From the NCBI RefSeq assembly GCF_000373185.1, contig NZ_KB890629.1, positions 1-64,000 of the forward strand: a stretch of 64,000 nt of DNA. The letters are read 5' to 3'. A program made the translations under genes and the position numbers. This document shows, in pieces, positions 19,501 to 29,092 of this stretch. The stretch is from Segatella paludivivens DSM 17968 = JCM 13650. Its GTDB lineage: Bacteria; Bacteroidota; Bacteroidia; Bacteroidales; Bacteroidaceae. Each line of letters begins with the position of its first letter. Position 1 is the stretch's first letter. The notes under the pieces are model-generated. The model was not told the origin of the DNA. It made no database searches and saw only the letters and a list, made by a program, of their open reading frames with translations.

Positions 19501-19788
19501 CCTGTGCTTGACTTCAATAGAAGTACCGATAATAATGATACAAGTGATCGTTGGTTGACTAGTGCATCTTATCTTATTTTCAAGAATGTAACACTTGGTT
19601 ACACTCTTCCTAGAAATATTGTCAGTGAATGGGGACTTTCTGGAGTTACATTGAATGCAGGTGTTGAGAACTTGTTTACTATGACTAAGCGCAAGGGTTT
19701 GAATCCACAGCAGTCTTTCACAGGAAGTATGGATGATACTTATGTTCCTGCTAGAGTATTTAACTTTGGACTTACAGTCAACTTTTAA
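16591..19788 (+). CDS. SusC/RagA-family TonB-dependent outer-membrane transporter (locus 1)
   Basis: A 1065-aa outer-membrane importer for oligosaccharides or peptides, energised by TonB. The signal peptide ends near AMAQ (residue 22). A carboxypeptidase-D-like regulatory domain follows (about 23-100, VSGVVTSSEDG through VSYIGM). The plug domain (about 105-230) starts at LDDVVVVAYG and contains the SusC-typical LYVVDGVP, IKDASSSALYGSRAANGVV-like segment and VIITTKKG. The remainder is the 22-strand barrel, ending in the aromatic FNFGLTVNF. The first 110 residues are almost the same as in the locus 3 receptor. It is paired with the downstream SusD. No enzyme gene is attached, so the substrate is unknown. 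Confidence 0.95.
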   Translation: MKKRLMMFLACLFLSLGIAMAQTQVSGVVTSSEDGLPVIGASIKVLGTNTGTVTDVDGAFSLSVPEGAKLQVSYIGMNAKTVIAKKSQKIVLTPDNKTLDDVVVVAYGTAKRSSLTGSVSVVGEDKIKKSLATTATAALEGAAPGIQVNSSYGEPGSDPKIRIRGIGTLVKGAEEPLYVVDGVPFEGNISEINPNDIDNMSILKDASSSALYGSRAANGVVIITTKKGQNNGKPSVTLNINQGVYTRGMSEYDRLGANQWMETSWQAMKNYAMSGSLHKNATDAAAYATEHLVSDYTQRNIYDGADNKLFDANGTLIAKMKPGYNDLDWFDNIQRTGWRQEYNMSVSAGNDKFNVYSSAGYLNEKGYIKNIGFERFSGLVKAEYKPTTWFKSGMKLTSSYYNQRFNDNAKGAAYSNPFNVARYMAPIYPIYMHNADGSYDLDLAGNKQYDTTSSYLSNRNISYEMDMDNDKNHRAVIGANIFGTVLLPYGFSFTLTGDLNHINNNRQRYNNPVIGDGATNNGRLASYAYQYNYYTLQELLNWTKDYGVHHIDATLGHENHSWMSSYTYALNTDMVAQGNMTMGNFVKNSSSIGSDDTYKTEGYLFRARYNYDEKYFADFSYRRDGSSRFSKSARWGNFFSFGLNWNAKGESFLRDVKWLNTLRARASYGEVGNDKAASYYAYQSLYYIDKNGNSETGALIRQSLPANNLKWETTQTVDLGVQGRLFNCLNLELGYFDKRSKDLLFQVRLPYSAGSFPYVGDDAPSNLTVWKNIGTISNRGFEFSADVDVIRKNNLTWNVFFNGTTVSSKLKKLPDGKDILNGLMKFSEGHDPYEYFTYHFEGVDQMTGNSLYTLDPDSKAKAIAGGALVTINGTDYTTMTAYAKKQWAGSAIPDIYGSFGTNLSWKSFSFSMMLSYSLGGKIYDSSYKSLMSTASASSASALHKDLLKSWTSVPEGMTETSNNRIDTKGIPVLDFNRSTDNNDTSDRWLTSASYLIFKNVTLGYTLPRNIVSEWGLSGVTLNAGVENLFTMTKRKGLNPQQSFTGSMDDTYVPARVFNFGLTVNF

Positions 19789-19806
19789 ATTGAAAGGATA
19801 AACAAA

Positions 19807-21453
19807 ATGAAAAGATATATTAATAAATTTTTCTTTGCTGGCCTCTTTGCCGTAGCTTCTTTGTCTTCGTGCAGCAGTGATTATCTAGATACTAATCCAA
19901 CAGAGTCGGTAAGCTCAAGTAGTGTTATCAGTAGCACTGATAATATGAAGAAAGCTCTGAATGGTATTGCTAAAACAATGACAACACAGCAGTCTGCTTT
20001 TAGTCAGGGCTTTGCTGGCGAGAATGCAATTATACGCCTTTATGAAGACCTTCCTAGTCAAGACTATAATTATAATTATATTGCTTCTGGCTGGTCTTCT
20101 ATAATTAATCAGACATTTCATTTTCGTACGAATTCTATTTATGATGGATACGCTTGGTATTATTATTATCAGATAGTAGGAGCTGCAAATGTAATCATTA
20201 ATCATGCTGATGATGCTTCATGCTCAGGATCAGATGCTGACAAGGCTTTTGTTAAGGCTTCTGCGTTGACATTTCGTGCATATGCATTCCAAAAGCTTGT
20301 TAACTATTATTGCTATCGTTGGCAAGACAGTAATAATGGAGCAACCCAGGGACTTGTGCTTCGTCTAGATGAGTCAACAGGTGATTTAGCTTATTCAACG
20401 CTTGCTGAAACTTACAAGCAAATTTATGATGATTGTACTAATGCAATAAATCTTTTCGAAAAGAGTGGTGAGAACCGCCCTTCTGGTAAGGTTTGGTTGC
20501 CTAATGTAAATGTTGCTCATGCAGTCTATGCACGTGCTGCATTGACAAAGCAGGACTATTCCACTGCATTGGATCAGGCAAAACTAGCGCGTATAGGATA
20601 TGATCTTATGGATAATGCTTCATATGCTGGAGGTTTCTGTAAACCAACATCTGAATGGATAATGGGTAGCTATGGAGCTGCTGATCAACAGAACTGGTAT
20701 TGGAGTTTTGGAACCCAAATGGCATGTAACGGTTATGCAGCCAATCGTAATCCTACAGGAGCAGGTACGATTGGTCATGAGTTGATTGAAAGAATTCCTG
20801 ATAACGATGCACGTAAGCAATTATTTATAACAGAGGACAAATTTAGTAAGATAAATATTAAGTCTGCTAGCGATGTACATCAGAATTTTGGTATTTTGGG
20901 TTTAGGCAACGATGCTGTCTTTGCACAAGCAGATTCAATCTGTAAGTCACATACTCCTTCTGGTATGGCAGCTCCTTATCAAAGTGGCTATATTTATTTA
21001 GACGGTCAGCTGAAATTCTGGGTTGATGACCAACCTGGTGTAGGTTATGTTCCATTTATACGTTCATCAGAGATGTTATTAATTGAGGCTGAAGCTGATT
21101 ATTTCTTAAATAAGCCTACGGATGCTCAAAATGCACTTGTTGAATTAAATGCGACATCAAAGCGTAATCCTAATTATACATGTACTAAGACAGGAGACGA
21201 GCTTTTTGCTGAAATACGTGACTATCGTAATTTGGAGCTTTGGGGCGAAGGTTTTGAGTGGAGTGATTTTAAACGTTGGAATTTACCAGTAGTGCGTAAT
21301 AGTTTTGCTAATGGTGGTAATGCACATACTTCTGTTGCAATTACAATTAAACCTAGTGATGGTAATAAATGGACATGGGAAGTTCCTTTGAACGAGACGG
21401 AATACAATGCTGCCTTGAAGACTGCAGATGCTTCAGGAAGTACTCCTAAATAA
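19807..21453 (+). CDS. SusD/RagB-family nutrient-binding lipoprotein (locus 1)
   Basis: A 548-aa surface lipoprotein that lids the SusC barrel and binds the substrate. The lipobox ends SLSSC with Cys at about 22, followed by acidic residues fitting surface export. Helical repeats in the first half include the pattern VKASALTFRAYAFQKLV. The C-terminal region has the SusD block RDYRNLELWGEGFEWSDFKRW (split here as RDYRNLELWGEG and FEWSDFKRW). It starts 18 bp after its SusC partner and is followed by a strong terminator. Confidence 0.94.
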   Translation: MKRYINKFFFAGLFAVASLSSCSSDYLDTNPTESVSSSSVISSTDNMKKALNGIAKTMTTQQSAFSQGFAGENAIIRLYEDLPSQDYNYNYIASGWSSIINQTFHFRTNSIYDGYAWYYYYQIVGAANVIINHADDASCSGSDADKAFVKASALTFRAYAFQKLVNYYCYRWQDSNNGATQGLVLRLDESTGDLAYSTLAETYKQIYDDCTNAINLFEKSGENRPSGKVWLPNVNVAHAVYARAALTKQDYSTALDQAKLARIGYDLMDNASYAGGFCKPTSEWIMGSYGAADQQNWYWSFGTQMACNGYAANRNPTGAGTIGHELIERIPDNDARKQLFITEDKFSKINIKSASDVHQNFGILGLGNDAVFAQADSICKSHTPSGMAAPYQSGYIYLDGQLKFWVDDQPGVGYVPFIRSSEMLLIEAEADYFLNKPTDAQNALVELNATSKRNPNYTCTKTGDELFAEIRDYRNLELWGEGFEWSDFKRWNLPVVRNSFANGGNAHTSVAITIKPSDGNKWTWEVPLNETEYNAALKTADASGSTPK

Positions 21454-21495
21454 TTTAAGACTATTCTTACTATTAGTAATAGTATAAAAAGTTTT

Positions 21496-21526
21496 GGCAG
21501 CAGTAAGTAATTACTGCTGCCTTTTT
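21496..21526 (+). terminator. Terminator of SusC/SusD locus 1
   Basis: A perfect 11-bp stem, GGCAGCAGTAA and TTACTGCTGCC, with loop GTAA is followed by five T. It is a textbook intrinsic terminator 42 bp after the SusD stop. Confidence 0.92.
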
Positions 21527-21818
21527 ATTATATAATTTATGATAAGCATAATTCTATTTATCTGATACCTTTTAATGCCTTGATATATTTATCTATAATA
21601 TACTTTTTTGATAAATTTATGTTAAGTATTGTTTGCCGTGATTAGTCGTGAATGCATTATGTTTTGTTTTTGATGCAAATATACTTTTAAATATTACTTT
21701 ACTGTAAAAACAAAAGATGCTGTTTGTGAAAATAATCTATCAAAAGTATTTGTTTTTATTGTTTATAGTTGCTTAATGGTAATATTTTTGGCTAAAATGT
21801 AAGATAATGATATTTTTA
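21527..21818. other. AT-rich intergenic stretch
   Basis: Nothing coding or structured could be supported here. It is very AT-rich and separates the locus 1 terminator from the locus 2 promoter. It may contain regulator sites for locus 2. Confidence 0.5.
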
Positions 21819-21850
21819 TTTGCAAATTATAATGTTTTTACTTATTTTTG
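21819..21850 (+). promoter_or_regulatory. Promoter of SusC/SusD locus 2
   Basis: TTTG (21819-21822) and TATTTTTG (21843-21850) are 20 bp apart. Unlike loci 1, 3 and 4, the leader is short (about 45 nt) and lacks the shared upstream words, so this locus is probably regulated differently. Confidence 0.7.
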
Positions 21851-21897
21851 CGAATGGATAATAAAATTAAGTTATTAATTATTAATAGAGACTTTTT

Positions 21898-24800
21898 ATG
21901 GAGAAAAAACTAACAATGATTTTGGTATGTCTATTCCTGTCTTTTGGAATGACTTTTGCTCAAACTAAAATCACCGGTACTGTTGTATCCCAGGATGATG
22001 GAGAACCTGTTATAGGCGCATCCGTATTTATTCAGGGAACAAAAACAGGAACCGTTACTGATGGAGAAGGAACATTCTCGTTAAATGTTCCTGCAAACAA
22101 GAAACTAACGATTAGTTATGTTGGAATGGAAACTGAGAGTGTCCAAGCAAAACCGGGAATGAAGGTTGTATTGAAACCTTCTACTTCTCTTCAGGAAGTA
22201 GTTGTTACTGGTATGCAGAAAATGGATAGACGTATGTTTACTGGCTCAACTACTAAGATTAATGCACAGGATGCTAAAATTGACGGTTTGCCTGATATAA
22301 GCCGTTCTCTTGAAGGTCGTGCGGCAGGTGTATCTGTTCAGAATGTATCAGGAACATTCGGAACTGCGCCAAAGATTCGTGTTCGTGGTGCTACCTCAAT
22401 TTATGGCAGTTCAAAACCATTATGGGTTGTTGATGGAGTTATAATGGAAGATGTTGTAGATGTCAGTGCTGATCAGCTTTCTTCTGGAAATGCCAATACA
22501 CTGATCAGTTCAGCAATAGCAGGTCTTAACTCTGATGATATTGAGAGTTTTCAGATTTTGAAAGATGGATCTGCTACATCAATTTATGGTGCTCGTGCTA
22601 TGGCAGGTGTTATTGTTGTTACAACAAAGAAAGGAAAATCAGGACAGAGTCACATCAGTTACACAGGTGAATATACAATGCGTTTGATACCTAGCTATTC
22701 TACTTTTAATATAATGAACTCACAGGACCAGATGTCAATATATCAAGAGCTACAGCAAAAAGGTTATCTTAATTATGCTGAAACATCGACAGCTGCAAAT
22801 AGTGGCATTTATGGTAAGATGTATCAGCTGCTAAATACATATGATTCTACAACAGGAATGTTTGGCTTAGCTAATACGACAGAAGCTAAGGCAGCTTATT
22901 TGCGTTCTGCTGAGTATCGTAATACAAATTGGTTTAAGGAACTTTTTACAAATTCTATCCAGAGTAACCATTCTGTAAGTATTACTGCAGGAACAGACAA
23001 AGCACAATATTACGCATCTGTAAGTGCTATGTATGATCCCGGGTGGACAAAGAGTAGTCAAGTGCAGCGCTATACTACAAATTTCAATGCGAATTATAAT
23101 GTATCTTCTAGAGTTACTTTTGGACTTATTGGTAATGCTTCTTATCGTAAGCAGAAAGCCCCTGGAACTATCAGTGCGACTACAGATCCTGTATCAGGAA
23201 AAGTAAACCGTGCTTTTGATATAAATCCGTATTCTTTTGCTTTGAATACGTCTAGAGCATTGTCAACTACGGATTACTACACTCGCAATTATGCTCCATT
23301 TAATATTTTCAATGAGCTAGAACAAAATTATATTGACGTAAATGTTTCTGATTTCCGCATGCAGGCAAAATTAGCTTATAAACCATTGCGCCAGTTGGAA
23401 CTTTCTGTCTTGGGCGCTATGAAATACAGTGCAACGACTCAGGAACACAATATAAAAGATAACTCTAATCAAGCAATGGCTTATAGAGCCATGGGAACAT
23501 CAACTATACGTAAAAATAATACTTATCTTTATACAGACCCCGACGATATTTATGCATTGCCCGTCTCTGTGCTGCCTTATGGAGGTATCGTGGATCGTAC
23601 TGATAACAATATGTTTGGTTATGATTTCCGTGCAACCGCACAATATAATGATTCTTTCAATAATGATACACATATAGTAAACCTGTATGGTGGTATGGAA
23701 ACTAATAGTGTAGATCGTCATAATACATGGTTCCGTGGTTGGGGTATGCAGTATGATATGGGTGAAACACCTTCTTATGCTTATCAGGTGTTTAAGAAGA
23801 GTGCTGAACAGAATGCTGATTACTATACAATGGGAAATACAAGTGAGCGTAGTGTTGCTTTCTTTGGTAATGGAACATATTCTTATAAGGGGCGTTATAC
23901 CTTAAACGGAACAATTCGTTATGAAGGCACCAACAGACTAGGAAAGAGTCGTTCTGCACGTTGGTTGCCTACATGGAACTTGTCTGGTGCATGGAACGTT
24001 CATGAAGAATCTTTTTTCAAGAGCTTGGAACCAGTTATGTCACATTTGACATTCCGCCTCTCATATTCGTTGACTGCTGACCGTGGTCCGTCAAATGTAA
24101 CGAATTCACGTGTTATTATCAAGTCTAATAACCCTTGGCGTCCATTCGCTGATGTTAAGGAAAGTCAATTGTACATCTCTGATTTGGAAAATAGTGATTT
24201 GACTTATGAGAAAAAGCATGAACTAAATTTTGGTATGGATATGGGATTTCTTAATAACCGAATTAATTTAGGAATGGATATTTATTCTCGTCGTAATTAT
24301 AATCTTATTGGTCTTGCAACAACAGAAGGTGTTGGTGGAATGGTTATGAAATATGGTAATATCGCATCTATGAAGTCAAGTGGTGTTGAGCTTTCTCTTT
24401 CTACCACTAATATTAAGGCGAAGGACTTTAGCTGGACATCAAGTTTTATCTATAGTCATACACATAATCAAGTTACTGACCTACGTACTACATCAAGTAT
24501 AATGGATCTGGTTTCTGGAAATGGATTTGCTCAGGAAGGATATCCTGTAAGAAGTTTATTTTCAATACCTTTCAAGGGACTGAATCGTGAAGGTCTGCCA
24601 ACATTCCTTGATCAGGACGGTAACATCACTACAACAGGTATCTATTTCCAAGAAAGTGATCCTGAAAAACTTAAATTCCTTAAGTATGAAGGAAGTATTG
24701 ATCCAACAGATGTTGGTAGCTTCGGAAATATCTTCACATATAAAGGGCTTTCACTTAATGTGTTTATAACATATTCTTTCGGTAACGTGGTTCGTCTTGA

Positions 24801-25218
24801 TCCTGTATTCTCTAACGAATATGATGACCTTTCATCAATGCCAAAAGAGTTTAATAATAGATGGACTATTCCTGGAGACGAGGCTCGCACAAATGTGCCA
24901 GTTATAGCAAGTGCAATTCAAAATAAGAATGATGCAAATTTATCTTATGCATATAATGCTTACAACTATTCGACAGAGCGTATCGCTAAGGGTGATTTCA
25001 TTAGAATGAAGGAAATTTCATTAGGTTATGATTTCCCCAAAACATGGGTTTCTTCATTAAAGTTGAGCAACCTTTCCTTGAAGTTTCAGGCTACCAACCT
25101 GTTCCTTATTTATGCTGACAAGAAATTGAATGGACAGGATCCGGAATTCTTTAATACCGGTGGTGTTGCAGTACCAGTTCCAAAGCAGTTTACACTTACA
25201 TTAAAAATAGGTATCTAA
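21898..25218 (+). CDS. SusC/RagA-family TonB-dependent outer-membrane transporter (locus 2)
   Basis: A 1106-aa TonB-dependent importer. The signal peptide ends TFAQ (about residue 22). The carboxypeptidase-D-like domain is ITGTVVSQDDGEPVIGAS onwards, and the plug begins at LQEVVVTGMQ with the blocks PLWVVDGVI and GSATSIYGARAMAGVIVVTT. The barrel fills residues 240-1106. It is clearly more divergent from the other three receptors in the window. First gene of a five-gene operon with SusD, a zinc hydrolase lipoprotein, a DUF4302 protein and a BACON protein; that set points to a peptide or glycopeptide substrate rather than a plain polysaccharide (inference). Confidence 0.95.
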   Translation: MEKKLTMILVCLFLSFGMTFAQTKITGTVVSQDDGEPVIGASVFIQGTKTGTVTDGEGTFSLNVPANKKLTISYVGMETESVQAKPGMKVVLKPSTSLQEVVVTGMQKMDRRMFTGSTTKINAQDAKIDGLPDISRSLEGRAAGVSVQNVSGTFGTAPKIRVRGATSIYGSSKPLWVVDGVIMEDVVDVSADQLSSGNANTLISSAIAGLNSDDIESFQILKDGSATSIYGARAMAGVIVVTTKKGKSGQSHISYTGEYTMRLIPSYSTFNIMNSQDQMSIYQELQQKGYLNYAETSTAANSGIYGKMYQLLNTYDSTTGMFGLANTTEAKAAYLRSAEYRNTNWFKELFTNSIQSNHSVSITAGTDKAQYYASVSAMYDPGWTKSSQVQRYTTNFNANYNVSSRVTFGLIGNASYRKQKAPGTISATTDPVSGKVNRAFDINPYSFALNTSRALSTTDYYTRNYAPFNIFNELEQNYIDVNVSDFRMQAKLAYKPLRQLELSVLGAMKYSATTQEHNIKDNSNQAMAYRAMGTSTIRKNNTYLYTDPDDIYALPVSVLPYGGIVDRTDNNMFGYDFRATAQYNDSFNNDTHIVNLYGGMETNSVDRHNTWFRGWGMQYDMGETPSYAYQVFKKSAEQNADYYTMGNTSERSVAFFGNGTYSYKGRYTLNGTIRYEGTNRLGKSRSARWLPTWNLSGAWNVHEESFFKSLEPVMSHLTFRLSYSLTADRGPSNVTNSRVIIKSNNPWRPFADVKESQLYISDLENSDLTYEKKHELNFGMDMGFLNNRINLGMDIYSRRNYNLIGLATTEGVGGMVMKYGNIASMKSSGVELSLSTTNIKAKDFSWTSSFIYSHTHNQVTDLRTTSSIMDLVSGNGFAQEGYPVRSLFSIPFKGLNREGLPTFLDQDGNITTTGIYFQESDPEKLKFLKYEGSIDPTDVGSFGNIFTYKGLSLNVFITYSFGNVVRLDPVFSNEYDDLSSMPKEFNNRWTIPGDEARTNVPVIASAIQNKNDANLSYAYNAYNYSTERIAKGDFIRMKEISLGYDFPKTWVSSLKLSNLSLKFQATNLFLIYADKKLNGQDPEFFNTGGVAVPVPKQFTLTLKIGI

Positions 25219-25228
25219 AAAGAAAATT

Positions 25229-26818
25229 ATGAAAAAGAATAATATATTATACTTGATAGTATTACTGGCTTTTACTAGTATATCACTAGCTTCTTGTGAT
25301 AGTTATCTGGATAAGATGCCTGATAACCGTGCAGAGGTTGATTCAGAGGACAAGATAGCAAGTCTTACCACATCAGCTTATCCTAATCATGATTATATTC
25401 TTCTTAATGAATGTATGTCTGATAATGTTGATGACATGGGGCCTACTTATGCAAATTATACATCACGTTTTCTTGATCAAGTATATTCTTGGAACGATGC
25501 TACTGATGATGATAATGAATCTTCAGAGTATCTTTGGCAGAGCTGTTATAATGCTATTGCTTCTGCCAATCAGTCATTGAAGTCAATAGATGAACTTGGC
25601 GGGGCGACAACAACCAAACTTAAAGAAACAAAGGCTGAAGCTTTACTTTGTCGTGCATATTCTCATTTTATATTGACTAATGAGTTTTGTATGAATTATA
25701 ATTCGAAGACAAGTAATCATGATTTTGGTATTCCTTATCTTACAGAACCTGAGGCAACGCTTAATCCTAAATATGAACGTGGAACAGTAGCCCACGACTA
25801 TGAAATGATAGATAAGGATATACAGGAAGCATTACCGCTTGTTGGTGATACACATTATACCGTGCCAAAGTATCATTTCAACAGTCAGGCAGCTTATGCA
25901 TTTGCCACACGTTTTTATTTGTTTTATGAAAAATGGGATAAGGCTGCCGAATATGCATCTGTATGTCTTGGTGCATCACCAAAGACAATGTTGCAAAATT
26001 GGGACAAGATGCAATCTTATGGTGTAACAAACAGTCTGACGCCACGTTGTAATCTATATATAGACGCAAGTTCAAATTCAAACTTTTTGTTACTAACGTC
26101 TATTTCTGAAGCTGGATTGTTTGGAAGTAACTATACATATTTCACCAAATATTCTCATAATACATATCTTGCATCAACAGAGGACTTGCTGGCAACTAAT
26201 ATATACGGTAACAGCAGTGATATGCGTTGTAAACCTATGACTTTCTCTGGAAGTGGAATGGACCGTGTTATCGTGGCTAAGTTACCTTATATATTTGAAG
26301 AATTAGATCCTGTAGCAAAAACTGGCAATTATCGTACAGTATATCCAGCATTCAAGGCAGACCTTACTTTGTTGGAACGTGCTGAGGCTTATATTATGTT
26401 GAAAGAATATACAAAAGCTTGTGATGACCTTAATACATGGATGCACAATTATACAAACTCGAATGTAGTGCTTACCCCTCAGAATATTGAAACATATTAT
26501 AAGGCTCTTAGCTATGCTACATGGGATGTACCAACGATAAAGAAACATTTACATCCAGCTTTTACAATTGATGCTGAAGGAAGTATTCAGGAATGCATGT
26601 TGCAATGTGCTTTGAGTTTCAAGCGAATCGAGACAAGTTATGAAGGCTTTAGATGGTTTGATATTAAGCGTTATGGAATAAATATCGTTCGCAGAACTAT
26701 CAATGCAGCGGGAACTCCTGAAGCAATAACCGATTCTTTGACAACAAATGATTTACGTCGTGCCATCCAAATACCTTTCAAGGTAAGACAAGCAGGACTT
26801 CCATCAAATCCTAGGTAG
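25229..26818 (+). CDS. SusD/RagB-family lipoprotein (locus 2)
   Basis: A 529-aa substrate-binding lipoprotein partner of the locus 2 receptor, 10 bp downstream of it. The lipobox ends SLASC with Cys at about 23. TPR-like helices include AEALLCRAYSHFILTNEFC. The C-terminal SusD motif is SYEGFRWFDIKRYG, followed by RRAIQIPF, near the end of the chain as usual for the family. Confidence 0.93.
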   Translation: MKKNNILYLIVLLAFTSISLASCDSYLDKMPDNRAEVDSEDKIASLTTSAYPNHDYILLNECMSDNVDDMGPTYANYTSRFLDQVYSWNDATDDDNESSEYLWQSCYNAIASANQSLKSIDELGGATTTKLKETKAEALLCRAYSHFILTNEFCMNYNSKTSNHDFGIPYLTEPEATLNPKYERGTVAHDYEMIDKDIQEALPLVGDTHYTVPKYHFNSQAAYAFATRFYLFYEKWDKAAEYASVCLGASPKTMLQNWDKMQSYGVTNSLTPRCNLYIDASSNSNFLLLTSISEAGLFGSNYTYFTKYSHNTYLASTEDLLATNIYGNSSDMRCKPMTFSGSGMDRVIVAKLPYIFEELDPVAKTGNYRTVYPAFKADLTLLERAEAYIMLKEYTKACDDLNTWMHNYTNSNVVLTPQNIETYYKALSYATWDVPTIKKHLHPAFTIDAEGSIQECMLQCALSFKRIETSYEGFRWFDIKRYGINIVRRTINAAGTPEAITDSLTTNDLRRAIQIPFKVRQAGLPSNPR

Positions 26819-26836
26819 AATTTAAAAAGCAACAAA

Positions 26837-27760
26837 ATGAAAAAGAATATATTTTATTTATTATTATTAGTGTGTGTCGCTATGTCGTTCTCTGCGTGTT
26901 CAGAGGATAAGCTGAGCTCGGAAAGCGTAATCACATCGGATAGTAATAATAATGCAACAAAGACGAACTTCGATAAATGGTTGATAGTAAATTATTTACA
27001 GCCATATAATATAGAATTCAAGTATCGTTACGAGTATAATGAGACCGATAAAAATTTTTATACAGTACCAGCAGACTATAATCAGTCTGTGGAATTGGCT
27101 CATATTGTTAAATATACTTGTGTTGAGGCCTACAATGAGGTAGGGGGTGTTGAGTTCACTCGCCGCTATTTCCCGAAAATGTTTTTCCTCATCGGAGAAT
27201 TTGAGTATAAAAACAACGGAACAATGATTCTTGGTACAGCCGAAAGTGGAAAAAAAATATTGCTCACGGGAGTGAATAATCTTGATCAATATAAGAATAA
27301 TTTGAATTATCTTAATGAATTATATCTTAAAACAATTCATCATGAGTTTACTCATATTCTTAATCAGACGAAGGATTATTCATCAGCCTTTCAGCTAGTT
27401 ACATCTACGGGTTATGTTGCTGATAGTTGGAGCGTTCCAGAATATGCTTCAGGATATCTGCAGAGAGGTTTTATCACAGCTTATTCTCAGCATTCGCATG
27501 TTGAGGATTTCGCAGAGATGCTTTCTACATATATAACCAATACACCTGAGCAATGGGAGGCTTGGATGGAAGAAGCTGCTGGAACTCCTGATGATCCAAA
27601 AAGTGGACGTGAGCTTATTGAGGCAAAGCTTAATATGGTAAGGGCTTATATGAAGAATTCTTGGAATATTGATATTGATATGTTAAGAACTTCTGTATTG
27701 CGCCGTGAATATGACGTTGTTGCTGACAAGATAAACTTAAGTGATTTAACAATAAAATAA
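26837..27760 (+). CDS. Zinc metallohydrolase lipoprotein linked to SusC/SusD import
   Basis: A 307-aa lipoprotein (lipobox SFSAC, Cys at about 21) with an HExxH metal site, HHEFTHILNQ, at about residues 168-177. A probable third acidic ligand lies in HVEDFAEML (about 221-229). It fits the family named substrate import-associated zinc metallohydrolase lipoprotein, which is found beside SusC/SusD genes. It probably trims peptides or glycopeptides at the cell surface before import. It sits 18 bp after SusD. Catalytic activity is inferred from the motif only. Confidence 0.87.
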   Translation: MKKNIFYLLLLVCVAMSFSACSEDKLSSESVITSDSNNNATKTNFDKWLIVNYLQPYNIEFKYRYEYNETDKNFYTVPADYNQSVELAHIVKYTCVEAYNEVGGVEFTRRYFPKMFFLIGEFEYKNNGTMILGTAESGKKILLTGVNNLDQYKNNLNYLNELYLKTIHHEFTHILNQTKDYSSAFQLVTSTGYVADSWSVPEYASGYLQRGFITAYSQHSHVEDFAEMLSTYITNTPEQWEAWMEEAAGTPDDPKSGRELIEAKLNMVRAYMKNSWNIDIDMLRTSVLRREYDVVADKINLSDLTIK

Positions 27761-27775
27761 CGAAAGCATACAATT

Positions 27776-29086
27776 ATGAAAAATAATATATTAAAATTAT
27801 TACTATTGCTCCTTCCTTTGTTTGTCTTTCAGTCTTGTATGAAAGATCAAGAAGATGTTTTCAACGAACCTTCGTCATTGCGCATGCAGAATACTTTAGA
27901 TAAAACAAGAAAGGTTCTCGAGGGATCAGATAAGGGTTGGATAATGGATTATTATGTAGGTGACAATCAACAATACGGCGGTTATGCTTTTACAGTGAAA
28001 TTTGATTCACTTACATGTACTGCGTCTTCAGAGTTGTCTGCTGACACAGCCACATCATATTATAAACTCACTACAGACGATGGACCTGTATTGACTTTTG
28101 ATACCTATAATACAGTCTTGCATGCTCTTGCTACACCAAGTGCTGATAATTACGAAGGTTTTCATGCTGATTATGAATTTATAATACTTAGTGCTGATGC
28201 TAACGAAGTTGTGTTGCAAGGGAAAAAGACTGGCTCTATTATGAAGATGCATCCGTTAACTGAAACGCCATCAGCTTATCTAAATAGTGTACAGTCTACT
28301 ATTGGCAATTTCGTTATTAACGGTGCATCGGGTGTGGTAGATAAGACTAATCTTGATATATTGGTGAATATTGATAACAGACAAATCGTGTATTCAATTA
28401 GTAATGATTCTACAATAACCGGTTCTACTGCTTTTACTATTACGGATAAAGGGGTGCGCTTGTATGAACCTATAATAGTTAATGGACAGAAATTACAAAA
28501 TTTTATATTTGATGCAGAGAATACAACTTTGACTTGTACGGATGCTTCTAACGTTACACTGAAAGGAACTTTGCCAGTAGGTTATATTAAATATTCTGAT
28601 TATGCTGGTGATTATTCGTTTACATATAGTTTGCCGGTTTCTGGAAAACAGACGAAACAAATGATGGACGTTAAATTGACTCCATCAGGTGATGGTACTA
28701 CGTATAAGTTGGATGGTTTGAACTCTAAGTTTAGTCCTGTACTTAAGTATAATAAATCTAAAGGTAATTTAGAACTTAATAGTCAGGTTATTGGTGATTA
28801 TCAAGGTTCTAAGATTTGGCTTTGTGCATGGGGGGTAGCTGCTGGCGGAAGTCTAACATGGAATCCAAGTGCAGGTATGGTGTTAAAGTATAATCAAAGT
28901 CTTAGTACTCCCGAAAAACCAGCTTTTGACTGGACTTCAAATGGGTACACCGGATTAACTTCAGATTCATTTATTATGTGGCTTATAGACTCAAATAATG
29001 CAAGTGTTGGATCTTTTGTTAATCCTAGCTGGGCTGTGAATGGCTCTAATCGTTTCTATTATTTGAAGTCATTAATTAAAAAGTAA
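27776..29086 (+). CDS. DUF4302-family lipoprotein
   Basis: A 436-aa lipoprotein (lipobox VFQSC, Cys at about 21). The N-terminal segment with LEGSDKGWIMDYYVGDNQQYGGYAF is the pattern I associate with DUF4302 proteins, which recur in SusC/SusD operons with an HExxH lipoprotein. The rest looks beta-rich. Function is unknown; a surface glycan- or peptide-binding accessory role (SusE/F-like position) is likely. It is tightly spaced with neighbours (15 bp and 6 bp). Confidence 0.8.
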   Translation: MKNNILKLLLLLLPLFVFQSCMKDQEDVFNEPSSLRMQNTLDKTRKVLEGSDKGWIMDYYVGDNQQYGGYAFTVKFDSLTCTASSELSADTATSYYKLTTDDGPVLTFDTYNTVLHALATPSADNYEGFHADYEFIILSADANEVVLQGKKTGSIMKMHPLTETPSAYLNSVQSTIGNFVINGASGVVDKTNLDILVNIDNRQIVYSISNDSTITGSTAFTITDKGVRLYEPIIVNGQKLQNFIFDAENTTLTCTDASNVTLKGTLPVGYIKYSDYAGDYSFTYSLPVSGKQTKQMMDVKLTPSGDGTTYKLDGLNSKFSPVLKYNKSKGNLELNSQVIGDYQGSKIWLCAWGVAAGGSLTWNPSAGMVLKYNQSLSTPEKPAFDWTSNGYTGLTSDSFIMWLIDSNNASVGSFVNPSWAVNGSNRFYYLKSLIKK

Positions 29087-29092
29087 ATTAGT